Origin: JBHJHP01 sp042219825
GTDB lineage: Bacteria > Bacteroidota > Bacteroidia > Bacteroidales > UBA5342
Assembly: GCF_042219825.1 (NCBI RefSeq)
Contig: NZ_JBHJHQ010000010.1
Location: 174,172 to 238,171 of the forward strand
DNA: 64,000 bases
Direction: 5' to 3'
Both the position numbers and the translations under genes were made by a program. A model generated the notes under the pieces. It did no database searches. It saw only the letters and a list, made by a program, of their open reading frames with translations, and had not been told where the DNA came from. Below, in pieces: positions 1 through 8,693 of this stretch (its first letter is position 1; each line of letters starts with the position of its first letter).

Positions 1-306
1 TACCGCAGCCCTTCTGTTTCGGCTCAGGGTGAACGCGACGGTTTTGCCTTTACCAATATTGCTGTACGTCAGGATCTAATGAAACGAAAACTCAGCGTTA
101 CCTTATCTGTTAACGACGTGCTGAACACGGCTAAATTCCATATGCGCTCTTCAGGCAGTAACTTCAAAAGTGAAAGAACATGGGATATGCAATCACCTAT
201 CGTTCAGTTACAACTGTCCTATAAGCTGAATAATTTTATGCCGGACAGAAAACAGAATCAGCAGCAGGAAAATGGTAACGGCATGGATATGGATAATTCA
301 TTTTAA
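1..306 (+). CDS. C-terminal end of an outer-membrane beta-barrel (TonB-dependent receptor-like) protein, partial
   Basis: The reading frame is open from base 1 and ends at TAA 304-306, so only the last 101 residues are present. The piece has alternating beta-strand character, with a block reading VTLSVNDVLNTAKF followed by a final strand QLQLSYKLNN. This is the usual ending of the Bacteroidota outer-membrane beta-barrel family related to TonB-dependent receptors. A Gln/Asn-rich tail follows the last strand. The protein would sit in the outer membrane. The plug and most of the barrel lie outside the window, so the substrate cannot be inferred. Confidence 0.7.
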   Translation, partial: YRSPSVSAQGERDGFAFTNIAVRQDLMKRKLSVTLSVNDVLNTAKFHMRSSGSNFKSERTWDMQSPIVQLQLSYKLNNFMPDRKQNQQQENGNGMDMDNSF

Positions 307-354
307 TAATGAAATCCGGGAAAAAATAGTTTTATTTACATAAAATTTGTAGCA

Positions 355-1224
355 ATGGAACTAACCCGGGAACAGGAAGGTATTATCCATTCCTTTCAGC
401 GCAATGAACTTACTGAATATCTGATTTATAAGAAACTGGCTGCGCATACCAAAAGCCAGGAAAACAGCCAGGTTTTATCGCAGATTGCAGAAGATGAGCA
501 ACGACATGCAATTATATGGGGAAAGTATCTGAAAAAGCAGGCTACTCCAAACATGTTTAAGGTAAAGTTGTTCTATTGGATCTTCAAACTGTTCGGTATC
601 ACATTTGCCATCAAGCTGATGGAACGCGGTGAAGAGAATGCACAGGATTCATATTCCACCATTGACAACATTCCCGAAGCTGCAACTATTCAAAAAGAAG
701 AAAACATTCATGAAAAGGCCCTTATCGATATGATCGATGAGGAGCATCTTAAGTATATGGGCTCCATCGTTCTTGGGCTGAATGATGCCCTGGTGGAACT
801 GACCGGTGTTTTGGCCGGCTTAACCCTTGCGTTGCGGGATCCAAAACTTATTGCACTCACCGGGGCCGTTACCGGAATTGCCGCAGCACTTTCAATGGCT
901 GCATCAGAATATTTATCCACCAAATCGGAAGAAACTGATAAGCATGCCGGCAAAGCGTCAATTTATACCGGTATAGCATACATATTTACGGTGATTGCTC
1001 TTGTGAGCCCTTTCCTTGTTTTCAGCGATATTTACTTTTCACTGGCACAAACATTCATTGCTGCAGTACTTATTGTCGCTGCCTTCAACTATTACATCTC
1101 AATAGTTAAAGAAGTAAATTTTAAACGGAGGTTCCTTGAGATGATCGGGATCTGTTTCGGAGTGGGCGCCCTGAGTTTTCTGATCGGTTATATACTAAGA
1201 ATTTTCTTTGGTGTAGATGCATAA
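355..1224 (+). CDS. Ferritin-like domain fused to a VIT1/CCC1 membrane domain (MbfA-type iron exporter)
   Basis: The protein has 289 residues. Residues 1 to about 130 form a helical ferritin/rubrerythrin-like domain with Glu and His residues suited to a di-iron site (for example DEQRH near residue 48). The rest is a VIT1/CCC1 domain with about five membrane helices, starting LGLNDALVELTGVLAGL. This architecture is that of the membrane-bound ferritin MbfA family, in which the soluble domain senses or binds iron and the membrane part exports Fe2+. It is a single-gene unit closed by a hairpin terminator. The family call is clear; direction of transport is taken from characterised MbfA proteins. 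Confidence 0.82.
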   Translation: MELTREQEGIIHSFQRNELTEYLIYKKLAAHTKSQENSQVLSQIAEDEQRHAIIWGKYLKKQATPNMFKVKLFYWIFKLFGITFAIKLMERGEENAQDSYSTIDNIPEAATIQKEENIHEKALIDMIDEEHLKYMGSIVLGLNDALVELTGVLAGLTLALRDPKLIALTGAVTGIAAALSMAASEYLSTKSEETDKHAGKASIYTGIAYIFTVIALVSPFLVFSDIYFSLAQTFIAAVLIVAAFNYYISIVKEVNFKRRFLEMIGICFGVGALSFLIGYILRIFFGVDA

Positions 1225-1227
1225 AAG

Positions 1228-1252
1228 AAAAGGCCTCAGCTGAGGCCTTTTT
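1228..1252. terminator. Bidirectional intrinsic terminator
   Basis: A perfect 24-base palindrome with GGCCTCAGCTGAGGCC at its centre, flanked by A and T runs, lies between the convergent iron gene and tyrS. It can end transcription from both sides. Confidence 0.85.
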
Positions 1253-1264
1253 ATATTGATGTTT

Positions 1265-2557
1265 CTATTTTGCGATGAGAATAAAATAATTTTTCTTCCC
1301 CTTTTGAATTAACAAATATTTATCATTTAACAGAGAATTAGCATTGACCACTAATTCACTATCCGTTATCTTTTCTTTGTTAATGCTTGCACCTCCTCCC
1401 TGTACCAGACGCCTCAATTCACCCTTTGATGCAAAGACAGATGCCTTTTCAACCAACAGTTCAGGAATAGCTACTCCGTTATCAAACAATGCTTTGTCCA
1501 CCTCAAAAGTAGGCACGCCATCAAAAATTGACAGAAAAGTCTTCTCATTCAGTTTCTTTAATGAATCGGTCGTTCCTTTTCCAAACAGAATCTGCGACGC
1601 CTCCACAGCCATGTTGTAGTCATCTTCGGAATGAACCATAACGGTAATCTCCTGAGCCAAACGTTTTTGCAATACCCTTAAATGTGGTGCTTCCCTTTGT
1701 TCAGCTATTAATGCATCGATCTCATCCTTGCCTAAAAGCGTAAATATCTTAATGTATTTTTCAGCATCCTCGTCCGAAGTATTCAACCAGAACTGGTAGA
1801 ACTCATAGGGTGTTGTCCTGTCGGGATCGAGCCAAACATTGCCTGATTCGGTTTTACCGAATTTACCTCCGTCGGCCTTTGTCACCAACGGAATAGTCAA
1901 TGCGAAGGCTTCGTTTCCGGTTTTTCTCCTGATCAGCTCGGTACCGGTAGTAATATTACCCCATTGATCCGAACCACCCATTTGCAATTTGCAGTTCATA
2001 TTCTCGTTAAGCCACAGAAAATCAAAGCCCTGCACCAGCTGATAGGTAAATTCCGTAAAAGACATGCCCGATTTTGACTCTTCTCCCAGTCTTTTCTTAA
2101 CACTGTCTTTGGCCATCATGTAGTTTACGGTGATGTGTTTTCCGATATCGCGGATGAAATCCAGGAAGCTGAATTCCTTCATCCAGTCGTAATTATTGAC
2201 CATCAATGCAGCGTTCGGTTCATCCGAATCAAAGTCGATAAACTTCATCAACTGCTTCTTAATTCCATCCAGATTTTTCTGAAGGGTTTCCTCATTCAGA
2301 AGGTTTCGTTCCTGGCTTTTCCCTGACGGATCACCTATCATTCCGGTTGCTCCGCCCACAAGAGCCACGGGCTTGTGTCCCGCCATCTGAAAGCGTTTCA
2401 ACAGCATGATTTGTGCAAAACTTCCCACATGAAGAGAATCAGCTGTCGGGTCAAAACCGATATATGCTGTTGTCATCTCCTTGCTTAACTGATCATCTGT
2501 TCCGGGCATCATGTCATGCAGCATGCCACGCCATTTCAACTCTTCAATAAAATTCAT
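1265..2557 (-). CDS. tyrS: Tyrosyl-tRNA synthetase
   Basis: This class I aminoacyl-tRNA synthetase charges tRNA-Tyr. The HIGH-type motif appears as HVGS near residue 50 and the KMSKS-type loop as KFGKTESGN, followed by a C-terminal S4-like RNA-binding part. The length of 430 residues is normal for the bacterial enzyme. The frame extends 7 codons further upstream (to 2578), but the start at 2557 is preferred: it gives MNFIEELKWRG, typical of the family, and a promoter box occupies 2576-2583 so the longer start would fall within the promoter. It is monocistronic and convergent with the iron gene. Confidence 0.96.
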   Translation of the reverse strand: MNFIEELKWRGMLHDMMPGTDDQLSKEMTTAYIGFDPTADSLHVGSFAQIMLLKRFQMAGHKPVALVGGATGMIGDPSGKSQERNLLNEETLQKNLDGIKKQLMKFIDFDSDEPNAALMVNNYDWMKEFSFLDFIRDIGKHITVNYMMAKDSVKKRLGEESKSGMSFTEFTYQLVQGFDFLWLNENMNCKLQMGGSDQWGNITTGTELIRRKTGNEAFALTIPLVTKADGGKFGKTESGNVWLDPDRTTPYEFYQFWLNTSDEDAEKYIKIFTLLGKDEIDALIAEQREAPHLRVLQKRLAQEITVMVHSEDDYNMAVEASQILFGKGTTDSLKKLNEKTFLSIFDGVPTFEVDKALFDNGVAIPELLVEKASVFASKGELRRLVQGGGASINKEKITDSELVVNANSLLNDKYLLIQKGKKNYFILIAK

Positions 2558-2575
2558 AATTCTTAATTTGAGCCA

Positions 2576-2583
2576 CAAAGATA
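2576..2583 (-). promoter_or_regulatory. Bacteroidota -7 box for tyrS
   Basis: On the minus strand this reads TATCTTTG, a match to TAnnTTTG, about 19 bases before the chosen tyrS start. No clear -33 box was found. Confidence 0.5.
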
Positions 2584-2821
2584 ATAAGCAAATTTGAATA
2601 ACAGGTCTACAAAAAAAATTTACATAATCAGGGCTAATCTATAATTAAAATCATTCAAAGATTAATTAACTATTATTAGAGATTATAATGTAAATATGAA
2701 CTAAAATAAACATACCATATGGGTAGAATTCCCCATTTTTACTAAGAAAGTTCAAAATATTTAATAAAAAATTAACAGATATAAAAAAAAATATCTAAAT
2801 TAGCCCCAAAATACATAGGCC

Positions 2822-3517
2822 ATGAGTGAAACTAACTTTAAAGTCCTTATTGTAGATGACGAACCAGATATCCTGGAATTCTTAAAATACAACTTAATTA
2901 AGGAAGGATATCAGATCTTTGCTGCCGGAAATGGATTAGAGGCAGTTGAGATTGCAAAACGCGAACATCCGCAATTGATTATTCTTGACGTGATGATGCC
3001 GGAAATGGACGGTATTGAAACATGTGAGGAATTAAGGAAAACACCGGAACTGGATGACACGATTGTTGTATTTTTCACCGCCCGTGGAGAAGATTATTCA
3101 CAGGTTGCAGGTTATGAAGCAGGCGCAGATGATTACATCACCAAGCCAATTAAACCTAAGGTACTGAAAAGCAAGGTATCTGCTTTATTAAAACGTCATC
3201 ATCATTCAGAAGCAGGTGGAACAACCGCTACAAAACTTGAAATTGGCGATCTGATTATTGACCGCGAAAGATATCTTGTTATACATGACGGAGAAGAGCT
3301 TATTCTTCCTAAGAAGGAATTCGAATTGTTAATGCTGCTTGCATCAAAACCGGAAAAAGTATTTACAAGAGAAGAAATTTACCGTACGGTATGGGGCAAC
3401 AAAATTGTTGTCGGCGATCGTACTATTGACGTGCACATCAGGAAATTGCGTGAAAAAATCGGTGATGACTTCATCAAAACTATTAAAGGTGTAGGTTACC
3501 GTTTCGTAGAGCAATAA
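2822..3517 (+). CDS. OmpR/PhoB-family response regulator
   Basis: The 231-residue protein has a receiver domain (residues 1-125) with the acidic pair D12-D13, phospho-acceptor D56 in ILDVMMPEMDG and the conserved Lys in DDYITKP. A winged-helix DNA-binding domain follows, with TIDVHIRKLREKIG and the terminal GVGYRF signature. It is a transcription factor controlled by a histidine kinase. No kinase gene is adjacent, so its partner and regulon are unknown. A 264-base A+T-rich spacer separates it from divergent tyrS, and a hairpin terminator follows at once, so it is monocistronic. PhoB and RprY-like regulators are the closest types I recognise. Confidence 0.9.
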   Translation: MSETNFKVLIVDDEPDILEFLKYNLIKEGYQIFAAGNGLEAVEIAKREHPQLIILDVMMPEMDGIETCEELRKTPELDDTIVVFFTARGEDYSQVAGYEAGADDYITKPIKPKVLKSKVSALLKRHHHSEAGGTTATKLEIGDLIIDRERYLVIHDGEELILPKKEFELLMLLASKPEKVFTREEIYRTVWGNKIVVGDRTIDVHIRKLREKIGDDFIKTIKGVGYRFVEQ

Positions 3518-3540
3518 AACCATTTAACCATTATTATACC

Positions 3541-3573
3541 GGAGCTATTCATTAATGAGTAGCTCTTTTTTTA
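3541..3573 (+). terminator. Intrinsic terminator after the response regulator
   Basis: GAGCTA pairs with TAGCTC around a 12-base loop that can pair further, followed by seven T residues. Confidence 0.75.
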
Positions 3574-3751
3574 CCCCTCCAAACCTCTACATCAGCTGGA
3601 GGAAGGCTATAATTCCTAATGGGATTTGGGATTATTTTAAAAAGGCTACTTAGAATTCGAAAATATAAAATAGCTTAATCCAAAAATATTGTAATTACGT
3701 AATCTTCAACGCCAGCGCAAAGTGCAAAAATGCTTATTGACATTTTGGGGT

Positions 3752-4363
3752 TTATGCAATACTCCAGAATACGGCTATCATTGTAAGAAATCCAAGCCAG
3801 AATCCGGCTGTAACCTGTAAAAGTGTGTGCGCTTTAAGTTGCATTCGTGCCCAACCAAGGCTTCCTCCCATAAGAATGATAAAGCTAACCATTGGCGACA
3901 AATTCTGGTTCAGCACCAGGGCAAACATAAAAACAGCACCGGCAAAACCACCAATCCCGGTCATATGTGCACTGATTTTCCAGAACGGTGTAATAGTGCC
4001 GGAGATCAGCAGGGTCAGTACACCTCCAAGTACAAACCGGGTCACAATCTGCGGCACTTTAAACCGCAGCAACAATATATAAGCAGCGGCATACGACAGG
4101 AATGTCAGGATCATCGGAACAAGCCGCTCGTTTTTATCACGGATGTTAATGTCAGAGATCTGGCCGGTTTTCATCAGGATCCAGAATGAGATCAATGGGA
4201 TCAGCAAGGTAAACACAACAATAACCAGAATATTAAACCATTTGTAAACTGGTGGAAAAAATCCATACAGGTTATCAAAACTAAATAACAGTATTAACCC
4301 AAACGTCGGCATAAAAAGCGGGTGAAACAAGACGGACAGGGTCTTAGCTAACTTCTCCTTCAT
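3752..4363 (-). CDS. PAP2-like integral membrane protein
   Basis: The 203-residue protein has six or so hydrophobic segments. Remnants of the three PAP2 phosphatase motifs can be seen: RDKNERLVP, then SAHMTG with the conserved His, and ARMQLKAHTLLQVTAG with Arg and His in the R-x5-H spacing. The third-motif Asp is Gln here. PAP2 enzymes remove phosphate from phosphatidic acid, undecaprenyl pyrophosphate or related lipids at the membrane; the altered motif makes activity uncertain. Its ATG overlaps the rpoN stop (TAATG), so it is translationally coupled to rpoN. No terminator was seen downstream. Confidence 0.65.
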   Translation of the reverse strand: MKEKLAKTLSVLFHPLFMPTFGLILLFSFDNLYGFFPPVYKWFNILVIVVFTLLIPLISFWILMKTGQISDINIRDKNERLVPMILTFLSYAAAYILLLRFKVPQIVTRFVLGGVLTLLISGTITPFWKISAHMTGIGGFAGAVFMFALVLNQNLSPMVSFIILMGGSLGWARMQLKAHTLLQVTAGFWLGFLTMIAVFWSIA

Positions 4364-5808
4364 TATAATTCCTTCCTTAAACGGGCCACCGGTACCCCCA
4401 GCTGTTCCCTGTATTTAGCAACGGTTCTGCGGGCAATGTGGTAACCTTTATCGTTCAGCAGCTGAGCCAGCTTATCGTCGGTCAAAGGTCTGCGTTTATT
4501 CTCCGCCTCTATCGCTTCACTTAAAATTGTCTTTATCTCCTTGGTCGAAACTTCCTCTCCTGAATCCGTTTGCATCGCATCAGAAAAGAAATATTTAACG
4601 GGAAAAATCCCAAAATGCGTCTGAATGTATTTGCTGTTACTAACCCTTGAAATGGTTGATATATCGTACCCGGTAACAGCCGCAATATCCTTAAGGTGCA
4701 TGGGTTTCAGTCTGGTCTCATCACCATCGGCAAAGTACTCGTGTTGCATGTCAACAATGGCCTGCATGGTTGTCATCAGCGTGTTGTGGCGCTGCTTTAT
4801 GGCTTCGATGAACCACTTGGCAGAATCCAGCTTTTGTTTCACAAATAGCACGGCATCTTTCTGTTCGCGCGACTGCTTGCCTTTTGATGACGCATAGGTC
4901 TCAAGCATATCAGCATAGGTCTGGCTCACCTTTAAATCGGGTACGTTCCTGTTATTTAAGGATAAAACCAGTTCGTCATCTTTCAGATCCAGTATAAAAT
5001 CGGGCACAATTTGCTGAACCGATTTAACCTGCTGGTTGCTGTAAGAACTGCCCGGTTTTGGATTCAGTTTCTGAATCTCATCCAGTGCTTCCTTAAACTG
5101 CTCCTGTGTCCAACCGGTTTTCTTGAGAATCTTTTCATAATGCTTTTTAGTGAACGCATCAAAATGCTCATCCACGATCTCCTCGGCACGCAAAATCACA
5201 TCCCGTGACCGGTCCTTGCGGCGAATTTGAAGTATCAGACATTCCCTCAAATCCCTGGCTGCAACGCCCGGAGGATCGAATTTCTGAATCCTCTTGAGAA
5301 TCTTCAAAAGATGGGCATCCTGAACATCCAGGTTCATGATAAATGCCAGATCGTCTGACATGGCCTCCACATCGCGACGAATATATCCGTCTTCATCAAT
5401 ATTACCAATGACGTATTCAGCCAGTTGATGATCCTCTTCGCTGAGATCAATCTCACCCAGCTGATTCAGCAGAAATTCGTGAAACGATTTCCCTACCGAA
5501 AACGGGATCTCTGTCTTCTTATCGTCTTTGGAATAATTCCTTGACCGCAATTTATACGCCGGAATATCATCCTGGTTAATGTATTCATCCAAAGAGAAGT
5601 CGTCATCCACGCCACTCTCCTCATATGGATCCTCTTCCTTCACAGAAAGGTCCTCGTCTTTTCCTTCCTCCAGCACCGGATTTTCCTCCAGTTCCTTCTT
5701 TATACGCTGCTCCAGCTCCATAGCCGGCACCTCAAGAAGCTTTATCACCTGAATTTGCAGTGGTGATAATTTTTGCTGAAGTTTTTGTTGTAACGTTAAT
5801 TTTTGCAT
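4363..5808 (-). CDS. rpoN: RNA polymerase sigma-54 factor
   Basis: The 481-residue protein has all sigma-54 regions. The N-terminal Gln/Leu-rich activator-interacting region is LTLQQKLQQKLSPLQIQVI. An acidic region II follows (about residues 45-75), then the core-binding region and a C-terminal DNA-binding part ending in the RpoN box, here IARRTVAKYREQLG. Sigma-54 directs RNA polymerase to -24/-12 promoters and needs an AAA+ activator, none of which is encoded nearby. It heads a two-gene operon with the PAP2-like gene. A TAnnTTTG box lies 19 bases upstream of the start. Confidence 0.96.
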   Translation of the reverse strand: MQKLTLQQKLQQKLSPLQIQVIKLLEVPAMELEQRIKKELEENPVLEEGKDEDLSVKEEDPYEESGVDDDFSLDEYINQDDIPAYKLRSRNYSKDDKKTEIPFSVGKSFHEFLLNQLGEIDLSEEDHQLAEYVIGNIDEDGYIRRDVEAMSDDLAFIMNLDVQDAHLLKILKRIQKFDPPGVAARDLRECLILQIRRKDRSRDVILRAEEIVDEHFDAFTKKHYEKILKKTGWTQEQFKEALDEIQKLNPKPGSSYSNQQVKSVQQIVPDFILDLKDDELVLSLNNRNVPDLKVSQTYADMLETYASSKGKQSREQKDAVLFVKQKLDSAKWFIEAIKQRHNTLMTTMQAIVDMQHEYFADGDETRLKPMHLKDIAAVTGYDISTISRVSNSKYIQTHFGIFPVKYFFSDAMQTDSGEEVSTKEIKTILSEAIEAENKRRPLTDDKLAQLLNDKGYHIARRTVAKYREQLGVPVARLRKEL

Positions 5809-5826
5809 CTCTCAGAGTTAACAAAC

Positions 5827-5834
5827 CAAATTTA
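5827..5834 (-). promoter_or_regulatory. Bacteroidota -7 box for rpoN
   Basis: The minus strand reads TAAATTTG, matching TAnnTTTG, just upstream of the rpoN start at 5808. No -33 box is evident. Confidence 0.45.
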
Positions 5835-5912
5835 ACAAAATTGAATCAACCGGAATAAAAGAACAGACTAAAAACAATAAAATGTTTAAAAACTCTTTGA
5901 ATAAAGCGAGGC

Positions 5913-6101
5913 TTAAATATATTTCCAGGAAACGAAGACAAACTTTTCCAAATCCTTATTAAGATTTTTCATGATATAGACCAATGCACAATATTTAACC
6001 TAATCACAGGTGTAATCCATAATAAATTTAATCGCTTTGATATTTTCTTTAACTTTATTTTTAAAACGGACAAAGTTCCTTTTCGTGATGGAAAGGCTCT
6101 G
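5913..6101 (-). pseudogene. Possible decayed coding fragment with an in-frame TAG
   Basis: On the minus strand a 63-codon frame runs to a TAA at 5913-5915 and is broken by one TAG at 6000-6002. The translation is basic and protein-like (SITKRNFVRFKNKV, then after the TAG VKYCALVYIMKNLNKDLEKF). It has no start codon of its own. It might be the end of a lost gene, for instance a transposase, but I do not recognise it and it could be chance. Confidence 0.2.
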
Positions 6102-6259
6102 AATTTAATATTGTTGAAAGTAAAGCCAAGCAAATATCAATTTTTCATAAAGAACAAAAAATGCGATTAACTTACTAATGATGAATGACTTTAATGTCAA
6201 TCAACATAAAAAAGTATGTATATTCATATCCGTTACCACACATTTAAAAATAAACGACA

Positions 6260-7237
6260 ATGAAGAAATTAACAGTATTGACAATACTAAGTCTATTTGT
6301 ATTCAACTATACGTTTGGACAAGACAGTGAAAAATATTCCGAACTAATAAAAACGGCTTTGAACTTATATGAAAGCAAAGACTTTTTAAAATCAGGAGAA
6401 AAGTATTCAGAAGCTTTTGTCGCTCTCGGTGGGAAAGGAATGTTATATGACAGATACAATGCTGCTTGCTCATGGGCTTTGGCAAATAAACCTGACTCTG
6501 CTTTTGTTCAACTGTTCAAAATTGCACACAATGGTAATTATACCGATTATGGGCATATAACAACAGATACAGACTTGAATTCACTTCACAATGATGAACG
6601 GTGGACTAAGGTTATTGAAATCGTAAAAACAAATAAAGAAAAAACAGAAGCTAACCTAGATAAGCCATTAGTTGCAATACTTGACACAATCTATCAAGAA
6701 GACCAAAAATACCGACAACAAATAGAAGGAATAGAAGAAAAATATGGTTGGGAGTCCGATGAGATGAAAGTGCATTGGAAAACAATCAATGAGAAGGATT
6801 CAATAAACTTAAGTAAAGTAAAAAAAATACTTGATGAACGTGGATGGCTTGGGCCAGACGTAATAGGAAACCAAGGGAATGCCACTTTATTTTTGGTAAT
6901 ACAACACTCTGACATTGAAACTCAAGAAAAGTATTTACCAATGATGCGGGAAGCAGTAAGCAAAGGAAATGCAAGAGCAAGCAGTTTGGCTCTTTTAGAA
7001 GATAGAGTAGCGCTAAGAAAAGGTAAAAAACAGATTTATGGTAGTCAGATCGGTCGAGATCAGGAAACAGGTGAATATTATGTTTTACCTCTTATTGACC
7101 CTGACAATGTTGACAAAAGAAGAGCGGAAGTTGAGCTCGAAACCATACAAGAATATATTTCAAATTGGGGTATGACCTGGGATATTGAAGAGTATAAGAA
7201 GAAGTTACCTGAAATAGAAGCGAAACGGAAACAATAA
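6260..7237 (+). CDS. Exported TPR-like protein with a C-terminal DUF6624 domain
   Basis: The 325-residue protein begins with a signal peptide ending near FNYTFGQ (residues 1-21). Residues 22-115 resemble a TPR-type helical array (NAACSWALANKPDSAFVQL). The C-terminal half has the DUF6624 pattern: DERGWLGPDVIGNQG, then FLVIQHSD, LALLEDR and KQIYGSQI. The function of DUF6624 is not established. The protein is probably periplasmic. It stands alone as the first gene of the accessory stretch, and a strong hairpin follows it. Confidence 0.7.
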   Translation: MKKLTVLTILSLFVFNYTFGQDSEKYSELIKTALNLYESKDFLKSGEKYSEAFVALGGKGMLYDRYNAACSWALANKPDSAFVQLFKIAHNGNYTDYGHITTDTDLNSLHNDERWTKVIEIVKTNKEKTEANLDKPLVAILDTIYQEDQKYRQQIEGIEEKYGWESDEMKVHWKTINEKDSINLSKVKKILDERGWLGPDVIGNQGNATLFLVIQHSDIETQEKYLPMMREAVSKGNARASSLALLEDRVALRKGKKQIYGSQIGRDQETGEYYVLPLIDPDNVDKRRAEVELETIQEYISNWGMTWDIEEYKKKLPEIEAKRKQ

Positions 7238-7255
7238 AAAACGTTTTGGAGCATC

Positions 7256-7290
7256 GTGTATTTGCCATAGCAGGCTATGGGCACATACAC
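7256..7290 (+). repeat. Strong imperfect hairpin in a cassette-like spacer
   Basis: GTGTAT pairs with ATACAC as an outer stem, and CCATAGC pairs with GCTATGG as an inner stem, with a small internal bulge between them and a 2-base apical loop if fully paired. No T run follows, so it is not a classic terminator. It sits between the DUF6624 gene and the esterase gene. Confidence 0.6.
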
Positions 7291-7344
7291 ATACCGCTAA
7301 CCTCAATTATGAGAAACAAAATAAGAATGATTAAGGACAATAAA

Positions 7345-8601
7345 ATGATTAAAGGATTAAAACTAGTACTGACAATAGGACTCATTATTTTCATTCAGCA
7401 ATTTGTAAAAGCTCAGGGAAATCAAAATCAACAGTTTTTACAGAAAGTAGGCGTTTGGGATAGCCTCTATTCCAAAATACTAAACGAGACAAGAAAGATT
7501 TATGTGCAATTGCCTGTAAGTTATACCCCTGAGAAAAGTCAAAAATACCCGGTAGTCTATATTCTAGATGGAGAAGTTTTTCTTCCTACGGTAAATGATG
7601 TGCAAAATTATTACAGCGGTGGTTTTACGCCTGAAATGGTACTTGTCGGTATCTCGAATGATAAAAACAGAGTAAGAGATCTAACCACGTCATCTATAAC
7701 TACTAAATACGGGATGCCTTTTAATGAAAAAAATGGAAAAGCTAATAACTTTAGAAAATTTATCGCAACAGAACTAATTCCTTTTATAGAAAACAAATAT
7801 CCGGTTACCAATTACAGAACACTAATTGGTCATTCCTATGGAGGTTTGTTCACTATATCCACATTAATTAATCAACCCAATTTATTCGCGAATTATTTAG
7901 CCATTGACCCCAGCCTGGATTGGGATGACCAAAAACTATTAAACGAAGCGCGGGAAATAATTCCTAACAGGAAATATGAAAACAAAGCTTTATTTATGAC
8001 ATTAAGCGGACAATTGCACATGCAGAACTCGCAAATAACGATAGACAATGTAATGCAGGACACAACAGATTTCACATTGTTCGCCCGTTCGAATATTGCC
8101 TTTTCAAAATTGGTAAAGCAAAACGCTAAAAACGGATTGTCGTTTGAATGGAAATTTTACCCCGGAGATATACATGGTACAATTCCTTTTCCGTCTATCA
8201 TGGACGGTTTAATTTCACTTTTTGGATGGTATCAAATGGAAAATACTGATAAAATAAATTCATTTGACACACCAAAAGAAGAGCTTTTTCGCATCATAAA
8301 ACACAGAGAAAAGAAGCTCAAGGAACATTTTGGTTATCCTGAACCGCCTTATCCGGAAGAACTTTTAAACATGTCAGGTTATATGAATATGGACATGCAA
8401 CAACCAGAAAAGGCGAAAATGTACTTTGAACTTGCCACTGAATATTATCCTGAAAGTGCAAATGCTTATGATTCTATGGCTGATTATTATGAAGCACAAG
8501 GCGACTTTGATAATGCAATCAAATATGCAGCTAAAGCTTTTAATTTAAGTGGTAATGATTTCTACAAGAAAAGAATCGAAAGACTTAAAATGAAAAAATA
8601 A
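7345..8601 (+). CDS. Exported alpha/beta-hydrolase (esterase D/IroE-like) with C-terminal TPR
   Basis: From the chosen start the protein has 418 residues. A signal peptide (MIKGLKLVLTIGLIIFIQQF, then VKAQ) leads into a putative-esterase domain with RKIYVQLPVSYTP, VVYILDGE and the nucleophile elbow GHSYGG. A TPR-like segment follows at the C terminus (YYPESANAYDSMADYYEAQG). Family members cleave esters such as siderophores or acylated sugars; the substrate here is unknown. The frame is open from 7246, but that start would lie in the hairpin spacer and spoil the signal peptide, so 7345 is preferred; 7309 and 7327 are alternatives. Confidence 0.78.
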   Translation: MIKGLKLVLTIGLIIFIQQFVKAQGNQNQQFLQKVGVWDSLYSKILNETRKIYVQLPVSYTPEKSQKYPVVYILDGEVFLPTVNDVQNYYSGGFTPEMVLVGISNDKNRVRDLTTSSITTKYGMPFNEKNGKANNFRKFIATELIPFIENKYPVTNYRTLIGHSYGGLFTISTLINQPNLFANYLAIDPSLDWDDQKLLNEAREIIPNRKYENKALFMTLSGQLHMQNSQITIDNVMQDTTDFTLFARSNIAFSKLVKQNAKNGLSFEWKFYPGDIHGTIPFPSIMDGLISLFGWYQMENTDKINSFDTPKEELFRIIKHREKKLKEHFGYPEPPYPEELLNMSGYMNMDMQQPEKAKMYFELATEYYPESANAYDSMADYYEAQGDFDNAIKYAAKAFNLSGNDFYKKRIERLKMKK

Positions 8602-8693
8602 CTGAGGCTAATATTTTGTAAATTGCATTGCGGCGTCCGGGGTATGTTGTCGTTGTAGTACAATATTAAAAAGTCCGGTTCATTCCAGAAAAA

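Larger units (their letters stand above)
5809..6259. other. 451-base A+T-rich spacer between rpoN and the accessory stretch
   Basis: It holds the rpoN promoter box at its left end and a possible decayed reading frame on the minus strand (5913-6101, listed separately). No intact gene, RNA or insertion sequence end was recognised. It marks the left edge of the A+T-rich accessory stretch. Confidence 0.5.

Noticed and set aside
3827..4189. 120-residue plus-strand frame opposite the PAP2-like gene
   Set aside because: It is antisense to a protein with clear membrane helices and PAP2 remnants, and its own translation has no motif.
7246..7344. Upstream extension of the esterase gene
   Set aside because: The extra residues are read from the hairpin spacer and would bury the signal peptide inside the protein.
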